Source: Streptomyces sp. NBC_01481 (GTDB lineage: Bacteria > Actinomycetota > Actinomycetes > Streptomycetales > Streptomycetaceae). Taken from it: DNA of 64,000 nucleotides. A program made the translations under genes and the position numbers. The stretch is from NCBI RefSeq assembly GCF_026339995.1, contig NZ_JAPEPT010000001.1, positions 1,788,501-1,852,500 of the forward strand, given 5' to 3'. This document shows, in pieces, positions 49,481 through 58,440 of this stretch (position 1 is the first letter of the stretch; the number at the start of each line of letters is the position of its first letter). The notes beneath the pieces were generated by a model. That model made no database searches and had not been told where the DNA came from. It was given only the letters and a program-made list of their open reading frames with translations.

Positions 49481-52018
49481 GTGGGGCATGGAGTGCCGGA
49501 ACTCGTACTGGAATTGAACGGAAGGACCTGGACTCTCGATCCGTCCAGGTCATACACCCTCGGACGTGATCCGCAGGGCGACCTGGTGATCGACGACGCA
49601 AGGGTCTCGTGGCGGCACGCCAGCATCAGCTGGGGCGGCCGCAGTTGGGTGATCGAGGACCACGGCAGCACCAACGGCACGTACGTGCAGGGCCAGCGGA
49701 TCCATCAGATGGAGATCGGCCCCGGCTCGGCCGTGCACCTGGGCAATGCCACCGACGGCCCCAGGCTGAATCTCTCGGCCGCGGCGGCCGGTGCCTACAG
49801 CGCCCAGGGCGCCGCGCCCCAGCAGGCACCGCAGCAGCAGGCGGTCAAGCAGCAGGCCCCGGCCCAGCCGCAACAGGCCTGGCAGCAGCAGCCGCAGGCT
49901 CCTGCCCAACAGCCGCAGCAGGCCTGGCCGCAGCCCCAGGGGCAGGTCCCGCACCAGCAAGGACCCGGCGGTGCCGGCGGTGTCGCGGGGGCCCCGCCGG
50001 TGTACGGGGACCGCAGCCCGACCACCTTCCACCAGCTGTCGCTGGGCCGCGTGATGCGTATCGGTCGTGCGCTCGAGAACGAACTCGTCGTCTCCGACCT
50101 CCAGGTCTCGCGCCATCACGCCGAGTTCGTGGCCACGCCCGACGGCCGCTTCGAGATCCGGGACCTTGGATCCCACAACGGCACGTACGTCAACGGTCAG
50201 CCGATAGCCAAGTCCGGCACGGTGCTCATCGGCCCCAACGACATCGTCGGCGTCGGCCACTCGACGTTCCGTCTCGTCGGCGACCGGCTCGAGGAGTTCG
50301 TCGACACCGGTGAGGTCTCCTTCTCGGCCCGCCACCTCACGGTGACGGTCGACGGCGGCAAGCAGATCCTGCGGGACGTCTCCTTCGGCGTACCGGAGAA
50401 GTCGCTCATCGGCGTCATCGGCCCCTCAGGATCCGGCAAGTCCACGCTGCTCAAGGCGCTCACCGGCTACCGGCCCGCCAACCAGGGCGACGTCCTCTAC
50501 GACAACCGCAGCCTCTACAAGCAGTTCGCCGAACTGCGCCAGCGCATCGGTCTGGTCCCGCAGGACGACATCCTGCACAAGGAACTCACCGTCCGTAAGG
50601 CGCTCAAGTACGCGGCCAAGCTCCGCTTCCCCGGCGACACCGCCGAGGCCGAGCGCGAGGCCCGTATCGACGAGGTGCTGCGCGAGCTCAAGCTCGACAT
50701 CCACAAGGAAAAGAAGGTCACTTCGCTCTCCGGCGGCCAGCGCAAGCGCGTCTCCGTCGCCCTGGAGCTGCTGACCAAGCCGTCGCTGATATTCCTTGAC
50801 GAGCCGACCTCCGGCCTCGACCCGGGCATGGACCGCGATGTCATGCAGCTGCTGCGCGGCCTCGCCGACGACGGCCGTACGGTCCTGGTGGTCACCCACT
50901 CCGTGGCCGAGCTGGCGCTGTGCGACAAGCTCCTCGTCATGGCCCCCGGCGGCTCGGTGGCGTACTTCGGTCCGCCGGAGGAAGCGCTCAACTTCTTCGG
51001 CTACAGCACCTGGGCCGATGTCTTCTCGGCGTTCGAGAACTACCGCGACTACGACTGGGCGGGCCGCTGGCGCGGCTCGCAGCACTACCAGATGTACGCG
51101 GCTGACATCGACGCCGTCGCCGCACAGTCGGTGCACATGCCGCCGCCGCAGCAGATGCGTCCGCCGAAGCCGCAGAGCTGGGGCTCCCAGCTGTGGACGC
51201 TGATCCGCCGCTACTCCTCGGTCATCGCGTCCGACAAGGGCTTCTTGGGCCTGATGGTCATCCTGCCCGCGGTCCTCGGCCTGGTCAGCGTGGTCATCCC
51301 GGCGAAGTTCGGCCTCGCGCCGCCCACGCCGCCGAGCAAGTTCAACGGCGACGCGGGCACGATCATGCTGATCCTCGCGGTCGGCATGTGCTTCTCGGGC
51401 GCGGCCAACTCCGTACGAGAACTGATCAAGGAACGGGTCATCTACGAACGGGAACGGGCCACCGGCCTGGCCCGCTCGGCGTATCTGATGTCCAAGGTGA
51501 TCGTCCTCGGCGTGATCACGGCCATCCAGGGCGTCATCATCTGCGCCATCGGCTTCGCCACCCGCGAGCTGCCCGAAGAGGGCCTGATCATGCCGCCGGC
51601 CGTCGAGATCTGCCTCGTCGTCATCGCGCTGGGCTTCACCTCGATGATGTTCGGCCTGGTCATCTCCTCGCTGGTGAAGACCGCCGAGAAGACCATGCCG
51701 CTGCTGGTCATGTTCGCCATCGTCCAGGTCGTCTTCACCGGCATCCTCTTCCAGGTCTACGGTTCGCCCGGCCTGGAGCAGTTCGCCTGGCTGATGCCGT
51801 CCCGCTGGGCCATCGCCGGTGCGGGCGCGACGCTCGACCTCTCGCACCTGATGCCGCCGTGGGACCCGAACAAGCCCAACGACCTGGACCCCCTGTGGGA
51901 GCACTCGGCAGGCCAGTGGGGCATGAACATCACCATCCTGTTGGTGATCGCCGTCATCTGCGGTGTCGCGGTCGCGCGGCTGCTGCGCCGCCACGAGCCC
52001 GAGGTCATGCGCAAGTAA
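49481..52018 (+). CDS. FHA domain-containing ABC transporter (ATPase and permease fused)
   Basis: The 845-residue protein has an N-terminal FHA domain (YTLGRDPQGDLVIDDARVSW), a Gln/Pro-rich linker (about 105-165), a second FHA domain (VMRIGRALENELVVSDLQVS), and an ABC ATPase with Walker A GPSGSGKST near residue 315 and signature LSGGQRKRV near 416. Six hydrophobic helices of an ABC2 permease follow (about 590-840). The layout is that of mycobacterial Rv1747, whose FHA domains bind phosphothreonine on Ser/Thr kinases. Phosphorylation-controlled export is likely. The start is GTG at 49481. Confidence 0.92.
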   Translation: MGHGVPELVLELNGRTWTLDPSRSYTLGRDPQGDLVIDDARVSWRHASISWGGRSWVIEDHGSTNGTYVQGQRIHQMEIGPGSAVHLGNATDGPRLNLSAAAAGAYSAQGAAPQQAPQQQAVKQQAPAQPQQAWQQQPQAPAQQPQQAWPQPQGQVPHQQGPGGAGGVAGAPPVYGDRSPTTFHQLSLGRVMRIGRALENELVVSDLQVSRHHAEFVATPDGRFEIRDLGSHNGTYVNGQPIAKSGTVLIGPNDIVGVGHSTFRLVGDRLEEFVDTGEVSFSARHLTVTVDGGKQILRDVSFGVPEKSLIGVIGPSGSGKSTLLKALTGYRPANQGDVLYDNRSLYKQFAELRQRIGLVPQDDILHKELTVRKALKYAAKLRFPGDTAEAEREARIDEVLRELKLDIHKEKKVTSLSGGQRKRVSVALELLTKPSLIFLDEPTSGLDPGMDRDVMQLLRGLADDGRTVLVVTHSVAELALCDKLLVMAPGGSVAYFGPPEEALNFFGYSTWADVFSAFENYRDYDWAGRWRGSQHYQMYAADIDAVAAQSVHMPPPQQMRPPKPQSWGSQLWTLIRRYSSVIASDKGFLGLMVILPAVLGLVSVVIPAKFGLAPPTPPSKFNGDAGTIMLILAVGMCFSGAANSVRELIKERVIYERERATGLARSAYLMSKVIVLGVITAIQGVIICAIGFATRELPEEGLIMPPAVEICLVVIALGFTSMMFGLVISSLVKTAEKTMPLLVMFAIVQVVFTGILFQVYGSPGLEQFAWLMPSRWAIAGAGATLDLSHLMPPWDPNKPNDLDPLWEHSAGQWGMNITILLVIAVICGVAVARLLRRHEPEVMRK

Positions 52019-52055
52019 CCACCATCCGCCGGAGCGCCATCAGCGATACGCCGAA

Positions 52056-52083
52056 GGGCGGCACCCCACACGGGGTGCCGCCC
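52056..52083. terminator. Bidirectional terminator
   Basis: Perfect 12-bp inverted repeat GGGCGGCACCCC with an ACAC loop, between the convergent FHA-ABC and SLT genes. Outer CGCCG / CGGCG pairs may extend it. Confidence 0.8.
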
Positions 52084-52116
52084 TCCGGCGTCTGCTGAGC
52101 TTCGCGTCAGGTCGGC

Positions 52117-52848
52117 TCAGTAGGCGCTGTTGACGTTGTCGATCGAGCCGTAACGGTCGGCGGCGTAGTTGGCCGCGGCGACGATGTTGGCGACCGGGTC
52201 GTACTGGCTGTTCTTGGTGCCGGCGACGTGGTACGCGTCGAACGTCGGCTTGATGACCTGCAGCAGGCCGATCGACGGGACGCCGTTGATCGCGTTGATG
52301 TCCCAGTTGTTGATGGCGTTCGGGTTGCCGCTGGACTCACGAATGATGTTGCGGTGCAGCCCGTCGTACGTGCCCGGGATGCCGTGCTTCTTCATGATGG
52401 CCAGCGACTCCTTGATCCAGCCGTCAAGGTTGTTGGCGTAGATCGGCTTGCGAGCGGCGGCACGGCTGGCGGCCTGCTGCTTGGCGCGCTTCTTGGCGGC
52501 GGCCTTCGCGGCGGCCTTGGCGGCAGCCTTCTTCTTGGCCGCGGCTTCGGCCTTCTTCTTGGCGGCAGCGGCCTTGGCCTTGGCGGCAGCGGCGGCCTTG
52601 GCCTTGGCGGCGGCCTCAGCCTTGGCCTTGGCGGCGGCGGCGTCAGCCTTGGCCTTGGCAACGAGGGCCGTCTGCTGCTTGGCGACGTTCGTCTGGGCCA
52701 CGGGGGTGGAGGACAGGGCCTCGGTCTCCGTGCCGGCGGATGCGTTGCCCGGAACGAGGGAGAACGTAACGGCTGCAACGGCGGCGGCGGCGATGCCGGC
52801 GATCGAGACCTTGTGAGTCTTGGTCAGGCGGGTGCTGGACGCGGACAT
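52117..52848 (-). CDS. Secreted SLT-domain (lytic transglycosylase-like) protein
   Basis: The 243-residue protein has a signal segment (about 12-38, KVSIAGIAAAAVAAVTFSL then NASA), a long Ala/Lys coil (about 55-130, repeats of AKAKAEAAAK), and a C-terminal SLT domain with the catalytic Glu in IIRESSGNPNAINNWD and GVPSIGLLQVIKPT. It probably cleaves peptidoglycan, with the basic coil holding the enzyme near the anionic wall (inference). The 280-bp region upstream contains an ACTAT-CCGCA-ATAGT palindrome (52967-52981), but no riboswitch is recognised. Confidence 0.93.
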   Translation of the reverse strand: MSASSTRLTKTHKVSIAGIAAAAVAAVTFSLVPGNASAGTETEALSSTPVAQTNVAKQQTALVAKAKADAAAAKAKAEAAAKAKAAAAAKAKAAAAKKKAEAAAKKKAAAKAAAKAAAKKRAKQQAASRAAARKPIYANNLDGWIKESLAIMKKHGIPGTYDGLHRNIIRESSGNPNAINNWDINAINGVPSIGLLQVIKPTFDAYHVAGTKNSQYDPVANIVAAANYAADRYGSIDNVNSAY

Positions 52849-53126
52849 ACAGTCGTACCTCTTCGAATAGCGGAAGTCGCATCAGGCCGGAGCGGCGCTG
52901 CGCTCCTCGGCGGGCGACGGCTGCAATTCTTAGCGCCAGCAAAATGCTGTGGCAAAGGTGTGACGTACTATCCGCAATAGTGGATCAGGGTGTCCGAATG
53001 GTGCCGTTCCTCCTGCATAGTTCCCGCTCACGCGTCCTTTATATATCCACTAGCGACGTTCGTAAGTGATCTGCGTCCTATGCGCGGGCTCACATTCGGC
53101 AGATAACGGTTTCACCAGGTGTTGCT

Positions 53127-54221
53127 TCAGCAATTCAAAGCGTGAGGAGTGTCGTTCGGAAGAATGAGGTGGATGTCGCCGAACTCGTGCCAGAGATAGA
53201 GACGTCGGAGCGCCTCGGTGTACGAACGGCCGAGGGCTTTGCGCCCGGCGATCGCCTCCAGCATCAGCAGATGCGAGGCCTCCGGCTCGTGCAGCCCGGT
53301 CAGCAGCCCGTCCACGGCGCGCACCCCGCGCCCCGGCGTGATGACCAGGTCCGTCCAGCCCGCTGCCGCCCGCACCACGCCACCGGCGTCCACGGCCGAC
53401 TCCAGGGCGCGTACGGCCGTCGTGCCGACCGCCAGGATCCTCCCTCCGCCCGCCCGCGCGGCGTTCACCAGCCACGCCGTCGTCGACGGCACCTCGAAGC
53501 GCTCCGGATACGGCGGCTCGTGCGCCTCCGCCGAGGCCACCCCCGTATGCAGGGTGAGCGGAGCGAACTGCACACCACGGCTCACCAGCTCCGCCACCAG
53601 CCCCGCCGTGAAGGGCCGCGCCGCGCTCGGCATCTCCGCCGAGCCCTCGCCGCCGGGGGAGGGGAGCGCGAAGACCGTCTGATACGCGGACAGGGGCTGA
53701 TCCTGTGCCGTGTACCGGTACCGGATGGGGCGGCCGTACCGGTACAGCAGTCCCGGCACCTTCGCGGACACCGTCGCCCACCACAGCCGGTCCGCGCCGG
53801 GGACCAGGGGCGCGTCCAGTACGAGGTGCTCGCCCCCGGGAAGACGTACGACGGCCCCCACAGGGCCCCCGGCACGCCTCAGGGTGCTGCCCGCGCCGTC
53901 GGGGCTGCGCAGCTCCACCGCCCAGCGCCCGTCGTCACCCCGGGTCGAGAAGTGCACGACGACCGCCTCGCCGCCGACCCGCCCGTTGACGGCGGCGGGC
54001 AGTGTGGTGGACGTGTTGACCACCAGGACGTCACCGGCCCGCAGCTGCCCTGGCAGGTCCCGGAAGGTGTGGTGGGACACCTCCGTCCCGAGCGAGACCA
54101 TCAGCCGCACGTCGTCCCGCCCGGACCCGCGCACCTCCGGGGGCACACGGGCCGAGAGCTCGTCGGGCACCACCAAGGCCTCCAGCACAGCGGCTCCTCC
54201 CCGTGTCGGCCCGGCCCTCAT
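53127..54221 (-). CDS. queA: S-adenosylmethionine:tRNA ribosyltransferase-isomerase (QueA-like)
   Basis: The 364-residue protein has QueA features: VSHHTFRDLPGQLRAGDVLV and NTSTTLPAA near the N-terminus, FAPLTLHTGVASAEAHEPPY and ILAVGTTAVRALES in the middle, and LHEPEASHLLMLEAIAG. It would transfer a ribosyl group from SAM to preQ1 in tRNA. Other queuosine genes are not in this window, so the pathway cannot be judged here. GTG at 54188 has a GGGGAGGAG site and is an alternative start. ATG at 54221 overlaps the upstream stop (ATGA) and has an AGGTGG site. Confidence 0.9.
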   Translation of the reverse strand: MRAGPTRGGAAVLEALVVPDELSARVPPEVRGSGRDDVRLMVSLGTEVSHHTFRDLPGQLRAGDVLVVNTSTTLPAAVNGRVGGEAVVVHFSTRGDDGRWAVELRSPDGAGSTLRRAGGPVGAVVRLPGGEHLVLDAPLVPGADRLWWATVSAKVPGLLYRYGRPIRYRYTAQDQPLSAYQTVFALPSPGGEGSAEMPSAARPFTAGLVAELVSRGVQFAPLTLHTGVASAEAHEPPYPERFEVPSTTAWLVNAARAGGGRILAVGTTAVRALESAVDAGGVVRAAAGWTDLVITPGRGVRAVDGLLTGLHEPEASHLLMLEAIAGRKALGRSYTEALRRLYLWHEFGDIHLILPNDTPHALNC

Positions 54222-54928
54222 CGAGCCACCTGGAGCAGCGCGGGGGCGGTGTACCGGCCGCTCACCGGCCGCTCGTCCAGCAGGCGCAGGAAGCCCGGCA
54301 CCACCGAGTCGGGCGAGGGGCGCGGATCGTCGTCTCCGGGCACGGCCGCCGCGTAGAGGTCCGTCTGCATGTCACCCGGGTCGACCGTCCACACCCGCAG
54401 CTCCGGCTCCTCGACCGCGAGGACCGCCGCGAGATGGTCGAGCGCCGCCTTGGACGCCCCGTAGCCGCCCCATGTCTCGTACGCCTCCGCCGCGGCGTCC
54501 GAGCTGACCGCGATCACCGTGCCCGCCTCGGCCGCCCGCAGCAGCGGCAGTGCCTCCTGTACGAGTCCGAGCGCCGCCACCACATTCGTCTCCATGGCCG
54601 CCCGCAGGCCATCCAGTGGCAGCGACTCCAGCCGCACCAGCGGCTCGGCGCCCAGCGCGCTCGCGTTGCTCACCAGCAGATCGAGCCTGCCGAGCCCGCG
54701 TGCCGCGGCCACCAGCTCCGTACGGTGCCCGGCATCGGTGACGTCCCCCGCCACCGCCACCACTCGCGTCCCGTACGCCGTACCGATGTGTCGTGCGCTC
54801 TCCTCGAGGACGTTCGCGGTCCTGGCCCCCAGCACGAGATCCCAGCCGCGCTCGGCCAGGGACTCCGCGAGAGCACGCCCCAGTCCCTTGGAAGCTCCAG
54901 TGATCACCGCTACCGGCATGATGTCCAT
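54218..54928 (-). CDS. SDR family oxidoreductase
   Basis: The 236-residue protein has VITGASKGLGRALAESLAER, an NASAL motif in place of NNAG, the catalytic Ser in VIAVSSDAAAE, and YGASK with Tyr and Lys. It is upstream of and overlapping the QueA-like gene, so the two are translated together. It may act on an unrelated metabolite. The start at 54928 is ATG (MDIMPV), with a second ATG three codons later. Confidence 0.9.
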   Translation of the reverse strand: MDIMPVAVITGASKGLGRALAESLAERGWDLVLGARTANVLEESARHIGTAYGTRVVAVAGDVTDAGHRTELVAAARGLGRLDLLVSNASALGAEPLVRLESLPLDGLRAAMETNVVAALGLVQEALPLLRAAEAGTVIAVSSDAAAEAYETWGGYGASKAALDHLAAVLAVEEPELRVWTVDPGDMQTDLYAAAVPGDDDPRPSPDSVVPGFLRLLDERPVSGRYTAPALLQVAR

Positions 54929-55108
54929 CCCCTTGTCCGGCTCGTGCGCCGTTCCGCGTAGATGTCCCCAACGTAGGAACGCGGCCGGGCCCGCCGCCTC
55001 CGGCGCGGGGCCCCACCGGACAAGGCACTTCGACCTACGACCTCAGTCCTGAGCGGCCCCGTCCCCGGGCCGATACGGACTGTCACACCCCGCCGGTACG
55101 GTGAGGTC

Positions 55109-56254
55109 ATGAGCCATCGACCCAGCTCGGGCCTGGCAGCCGTGAGCACCGCCCTCCTCGCGATGAGCAGGCATCTCGAGGTGCGTGACGTCCTGAAGAC
55201 GATCGTGGCGTCCGCGCGCGAACTCCTCGACGCCGAGTACGCGGCGCTGGGCGTGCCCGACGATCACGGAGGCTTCGCGCAGTTCGTGGTCGACGGCGTC
55301 ACCGACGCGCAGTGGAAGGCGATCGGCCCGCTCCCGCGCCAGCACGGCATCCTCGCCGCGATGCTGCGCGACGCGAAGACCGAGCGGCTCGCGGATGTCC
55401 GCAAAGACCCCCGCTTCGAGGGCTGGCCGGCCGCCCACCCCGACATGTCCGACTTCCTGGGCCTGCCCGTCAAGGACGGCGAGGAGACGATCGGCGCGCT
55501 GTTCCTCGCGAACAAGAGGTGCCCGAAGCCGCAAGGCGGCTGCGGCTTCACGGAAGAGGACGAGGAACTGCTCTCGATCCTCGCCCAGCACGCGGCGATA
55601 GCCCTGACCAACGCCCGGCTCTACGAGCGCAGCCGCGAGCTCACCATCGCCGAGGAGCGCTCCCGCCTCGCCCACGAACTGCACGACGCGGTGAGCCAGA
55701 AGCTCTTCTCACTCCGCCTCACCGCACAGGCCGCGGCCGCCCTGGTGGACCGCGATCCGGCCCGCGCCAAGGGGGAGCTGCAGCAGGTCGCCGTGCTCGC
55801 CGCCGAGGCCGCGGACGAACTGCGCGCCGCGGTCGTGGAGTTGCGCCCTGCCGCCCTCGACGAGGACGGCCTGGTCAACACCCTCCGTACGCATATCCAG
55901 GTGCTCGACCGCGCCCACAGCGCCAAGGTCACCTTCGACAGCCGCGGCATCCGCGCCCTGCCGGCCGCCCAGGAGGAGGCTCTGCTCCGCGTCGCCCAGG
56001 AGGCGCTGCACAATGCCCTGCGGCACTCCGGCGCGGGCGAGGTCGATGTGGCGCTGGTCCGCCGGGGCCAGGGCACGGTCCTCAGCATCACCGACAACGG
56101 CAACGGCTTCGAGCCGCGGGCGGTCCGCCGGGCGGGCCGCCATCTGGGACTCGTCTCGATGCGGGACCGGGCGAGCGGCGTCGGCGGACGTCTTACCGTT
56201 CAGTCCGCGCCCGGAAAGGGCACGACGATCGAGATGGAGGTCCCCGGTGGCTGA
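55109..56254 (+). CDS. GAF-domain sensor histidine kinase (NarL-type)
   Basis: The 381-residue protein has no membrane helix. Residues about 20-165 form a GAF sensor domain. The HisKA_3 helix EERSRLAHELHDAVSQKLFS carries the phosphoacceptor His near residue 189, and the HATPase domain has DNGNGF and GLVSMRDRASGVGG near the end. It signals to the response regulator encoded next, whose GTG overlaps this gene's end by 8 nt. This is the soluble sensor group common in actinobacteria. Confidence 0.95.
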   Translation: MSHRPSSGLAAVSTALLAMSRHLEVRDVLKTIVASARELLDAEYAALGVPDDHGGFAQFVVDGVTDAQWKAIGPLPRQHGILAAMLRDAKTERLADVRKDPRFEGWPAAHPDMSDFLGLPVKDGEETIGALFLANKRCPKPQGGCGFTEEDEELLSILAQHAAIALTNARLYERSRELTIAEERSRLAHELHDAVSQKLFSLRLTAQAAAALVDRDPARAKGELQQVAVLAAEAADELRAAVVELRPAALDEDGLVNTLRTHIQVLDRAHSAKVTFDSRGIRALPAAQEEALLRVAQEALHNALRHSGAGEVDVALVRRGQGTVLSITDNGNGFEPRAVRRAGRHLGLVSMRDRASGVGGRLTVQSAPGKGTTIEMEVPGG

Positions 56255-56891
56255 CAAGACGATTCACGTCCTCCTGGTCGACGACCACCAGGTGGTCCGC
56301 CGAGGCCTGCGCACCTTCCTCGAGGTCCAGGACGACATCGAGGTCGTCGGCGAAGCGGCGGACGGGGCTGAAGGCGTCGCCCGCGCGGAGGAGTTGAAGC
56401 CGGACGTCGTCCTGATGGACGTCAAGATGCCCGGCATGGACGGCATCGACGCGCTCCGTAAGATGCGCGAACTGGCCAACCCCGCCAAGGTGTTGATCGT
56501 CACGAGCTTCACCGAACAGCGCACGGTCGTCCCCGCGTTGCGCGCGGGCGCTTCGGGCTACGTGTACAAGGACGTCGACCCCGAAGCGCTGGCCGGCGCC
56601 ATCCGCTCGGTCCACGCGGGCCATGTGCTGCTCCAGCCGGAGGTCGCGGGCGCTCTTCTCTCCCCGGACGACCAGAGCAGCGGGACGGGCCGCGGCACCA
56701 ACCTCACCGAACGCGAGCGCGAGGTCCTGGGCCTGATCGCCGACGGCCGCTCCAACCGGGAGATCGCCCGGGCGCTCGTCCTGTCGGAGAAGACTGTCAA
56801 GACGCACGTCTCGAACATCCTGATGAAGCTGGACCTGGCAGATCGCACGCAGGCGGCGTTGTGGGCGGTCAGACATGGCCTGACGGACTAA
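56247..56891 (+). CDS. LuxR-type response regulator
   Basis: The 214-residue protein has an N-terminal receiver domain with the phosphoacceptor Asp at 58 (VVLMDVKMPGMDG), an acidic pocket VDDH at 11-14, and a C-terminal LuxR HTH (LTEREREVLGLIADGRSNRE, then SEKTVKTHVSNILMKL). The start is GTG at 56247, coupled to the kinase gene. It is followed by the chaplin gene, but 138 bp separate them and a promoter there is possible. Confidence 0.95.
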   Translation: MADKTIHVLLVDDHQVVRRGLRTFLEVQDDIEVVGEAADGAEGVARAEELKPDVVLMDVKMPGMDGIDALRKMRELANPAKVLIVTSFTEQRTVVPALRAGASGYVYKDVDPEALAGAIRSVHAGHVLLQPEVAGALLSPDDQSSGTGRGTNLTEREREVLGLIADGRSNREIARALVLSEKTVKTHVSNILMKLDLADRTQAALWAVRHGLTD

Positions 56892-57029
56892 CCGGACCGT
56901 CTCCCTCCGATCCGAGATTCATACTGTCGGGTGTATGTCACCCGTCCGGCGCATCCTGATCGACTCGGCGGCGTTCTCCATGGCGTGCTGCGGCGGCCGG
57001 CCGCAGCGAATGCTCAGGAGGATTTCGAA

Positions 57030-57275
57030 GTGAAGAACGTCAAGAAGGCCGCTGCCCTCACCATGATCGCCGGCAGCCTGCTCGCCGCGGGCGCGGGTGT
57101 CGCCTCCGCCACGGACGGCGCGTACGCCGACGGCTACGCCGTGAACTCCCCGGGTGTCCTCTCGGGCAACGTGGTCCAGGTCCCCGTCCACGTCCCGGTG
57201 AACGTGGTCGGCAACACGGTCAACGTGATCGGCGCGCTGAACCCGGCGTTCGGCAACGAGGGCTACAACGGCTGA
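57030..57275 (+). CDS. chpE: Chaplin (ChpE-like, cysteine-free)
   Basis: The 81-residue protein has a signal peptide (about 1-27, ending ASA), then one chaplin domain: SPGVLSGNVVQVPVHVPVNV and VGNTVNVIGALNPAFGNEG. The two Cys of most chaplins are absent, as in ChpE of S. coelicolor. Chaplins are secreted amyloid-forming surfactants that coat aerial hyphae and spores; the short ones assemble without a wall anchor. AGGAGG lies about 8-9 nt before the GTG at 57030. The symbol rests on similarity in the chaplin domain and the lack of Cys. Confidence 0.9.
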   Translation: MKNVKKAAALTMIAGSLLAAGAGVASATDGAYADGYAVNSPGVLSGNVVQVPVHVPVNVVGNTVNVIGALNPAFGNEGYNG

Positions 57276-57311
57276 CGGTCTCTCTAACCGGGGCTCCGCC
57301 CCGGACCCCGC

Positions 57312-57360
57312 TCCTCAAACGCCGGAGGGGCTGAAGTTCAGCCCCTCCGGCGTTTGAGGA
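57312..57360. terminator. Perfect 24-bp cruciform repeat after the chaplin gene
   Basis: TCCTCAAACGCCGGAGGGGC then TGAA, and its exact complement, with a 1-nt loop, about 37 nt after the chaplin stop. Sequences with the CAAACGCCGGAGGGGCTGA core are frequent in Streptomyces intergenic regions. It would end transcription in both directions. Confidence 0.8.
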
Positions 57361-57516
57361 CATGCGGCCGGAGGTCGCATACGGGGGTCCAGGGGGCGAA
57401 GCCCCTTGGTTACGGGATGGGGGTACCTCCCACGGCCACCAGGCCGTAGGGGGAGGGCGGGGTGGGGTACAGCCCCGCGCAGCGGCACCCGCACCCACCT
57501 CCACCGCAAGGCCCCC

Positions 57517-58305
57517 TCAGCGCTCCCGCTCCCGCTCCTCCACATACGCGTTGTACGCCGCCACCTGCGCCCGCCTCGCCACCCGTTCCACCGGCCGCAG
57601 CGCCTCCCCCCGCGCCGCGATCTCCGACGCGCTCACCGCACCGCCGTGCCCGTTCTCGTACGCCACCGAGATCAGCAGCCCGATCCGCTGGGCCAGCTCC
57701 AGCACGCGCACCGCCCGCGGCGGATATCCGGGGGCCAGCGTCTCGCCCGCGCCCCGCGACGCCCGCGCCCGGTACGCGTCGATCGCCGCCTCCGCCACCG
57801 GACCCGACGCCGCCACGTCGAGGCGCGACAGCACCTCCGTCGCATCCCGCAGGGCCTCCGCGAGCTCCCGTTCCGCCTCCCCGAGCGAGGGCACGTCTGC
57901 CGGTGGCGCCTCCCGTACCGGCAGGCAGTTCCAGACGACTTCGACGTGCACATCACCCGCGGGCCCGGCCTCGTACACCTCGGGCACAAGCCCGTACGCC
58001 GCACCCGAGGCGACCACGGCCTCCTCCGCGTCGAGCGCCCGCGCGTTGAAGTCGGGTGGTCCACTGAGCCCCAGCGGATGCCCCGGCGCGGGCAGCGCGA
58101 CCCGGTACCCGGTCACCCCGAGCGCCCGCAGGCGCCCCAGCGCGAGGGTGAGCCCGACGGGCCCCGTCTCGCCCGGCAGACCTTCGACCCGGTGCACCGC
58201 GTCGTCGCCGACGATCGCGAGCGCCGCGTCGTCGGGTGATACAAATCCGGCCAACAGGGCGTTTCCCCATGCGGCCAGCCGTCCTGAGCGTGGTTCGGAA
58301 AGCAT
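57517..58305 (-). CDS. Conserved Streptomyces protein of unknown function (262 aa)
   Basis: The product is soluble, with no transmembrane segment. It contains VPEVYEAGPAGDVHVEVVWN and a long C-terminal helical part ending in EERERER. The N-terminal half looks alpha/beta and the C-terminal half all-alpha. No catalytic motif is recognised. Codon use is typical of the chromosome. It is convergent with the chaplin gene, and the gap holds the cruciform terminator. Confidence 0.75.
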   Translation of the reverse strand: MLSEPRSGRLAAWGNALLAGFVSPDDAALAIVGDDAVHRVEGLPGETGPVGLTLALGRLRALGVTGYRVALPAPGHPLGLSGPPDFNARALDAEEAVVASGAAYGLVPEVYEAGPAGDVHVEVVWNCLPVREAPPADVPSLGEAERELAEALRDATEVLSRLDVAASGPVAEAAIDAYRARASRGAGETLAPGYPPRAVRVLELAQRIGLLISVAYENGHGGAVSASEIAARGEALRPVERVARRAQVAAYNAYVEERERER

Positions 58306-58440
58306 GGACCCAGCCTAGGTACCGGACCGGGGGGCAGGGCTACTCGGCCGGTGGCGTAGGTTTTCCCTGGGAGCTGTGCCCACAGGTGCATAAACCGCCC
58401 CCAATACCTCAAGACGATTGCATGGGGAGACAACGCGCTC

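Noticed and set aside
52849..53126. c-di-AMP (ydaO-type) riboswitch upstream of the SLT gene
   Set aside because: Such riboswitches precede wall hydrolases in actinobacteria, but the conserved core could not be found here.
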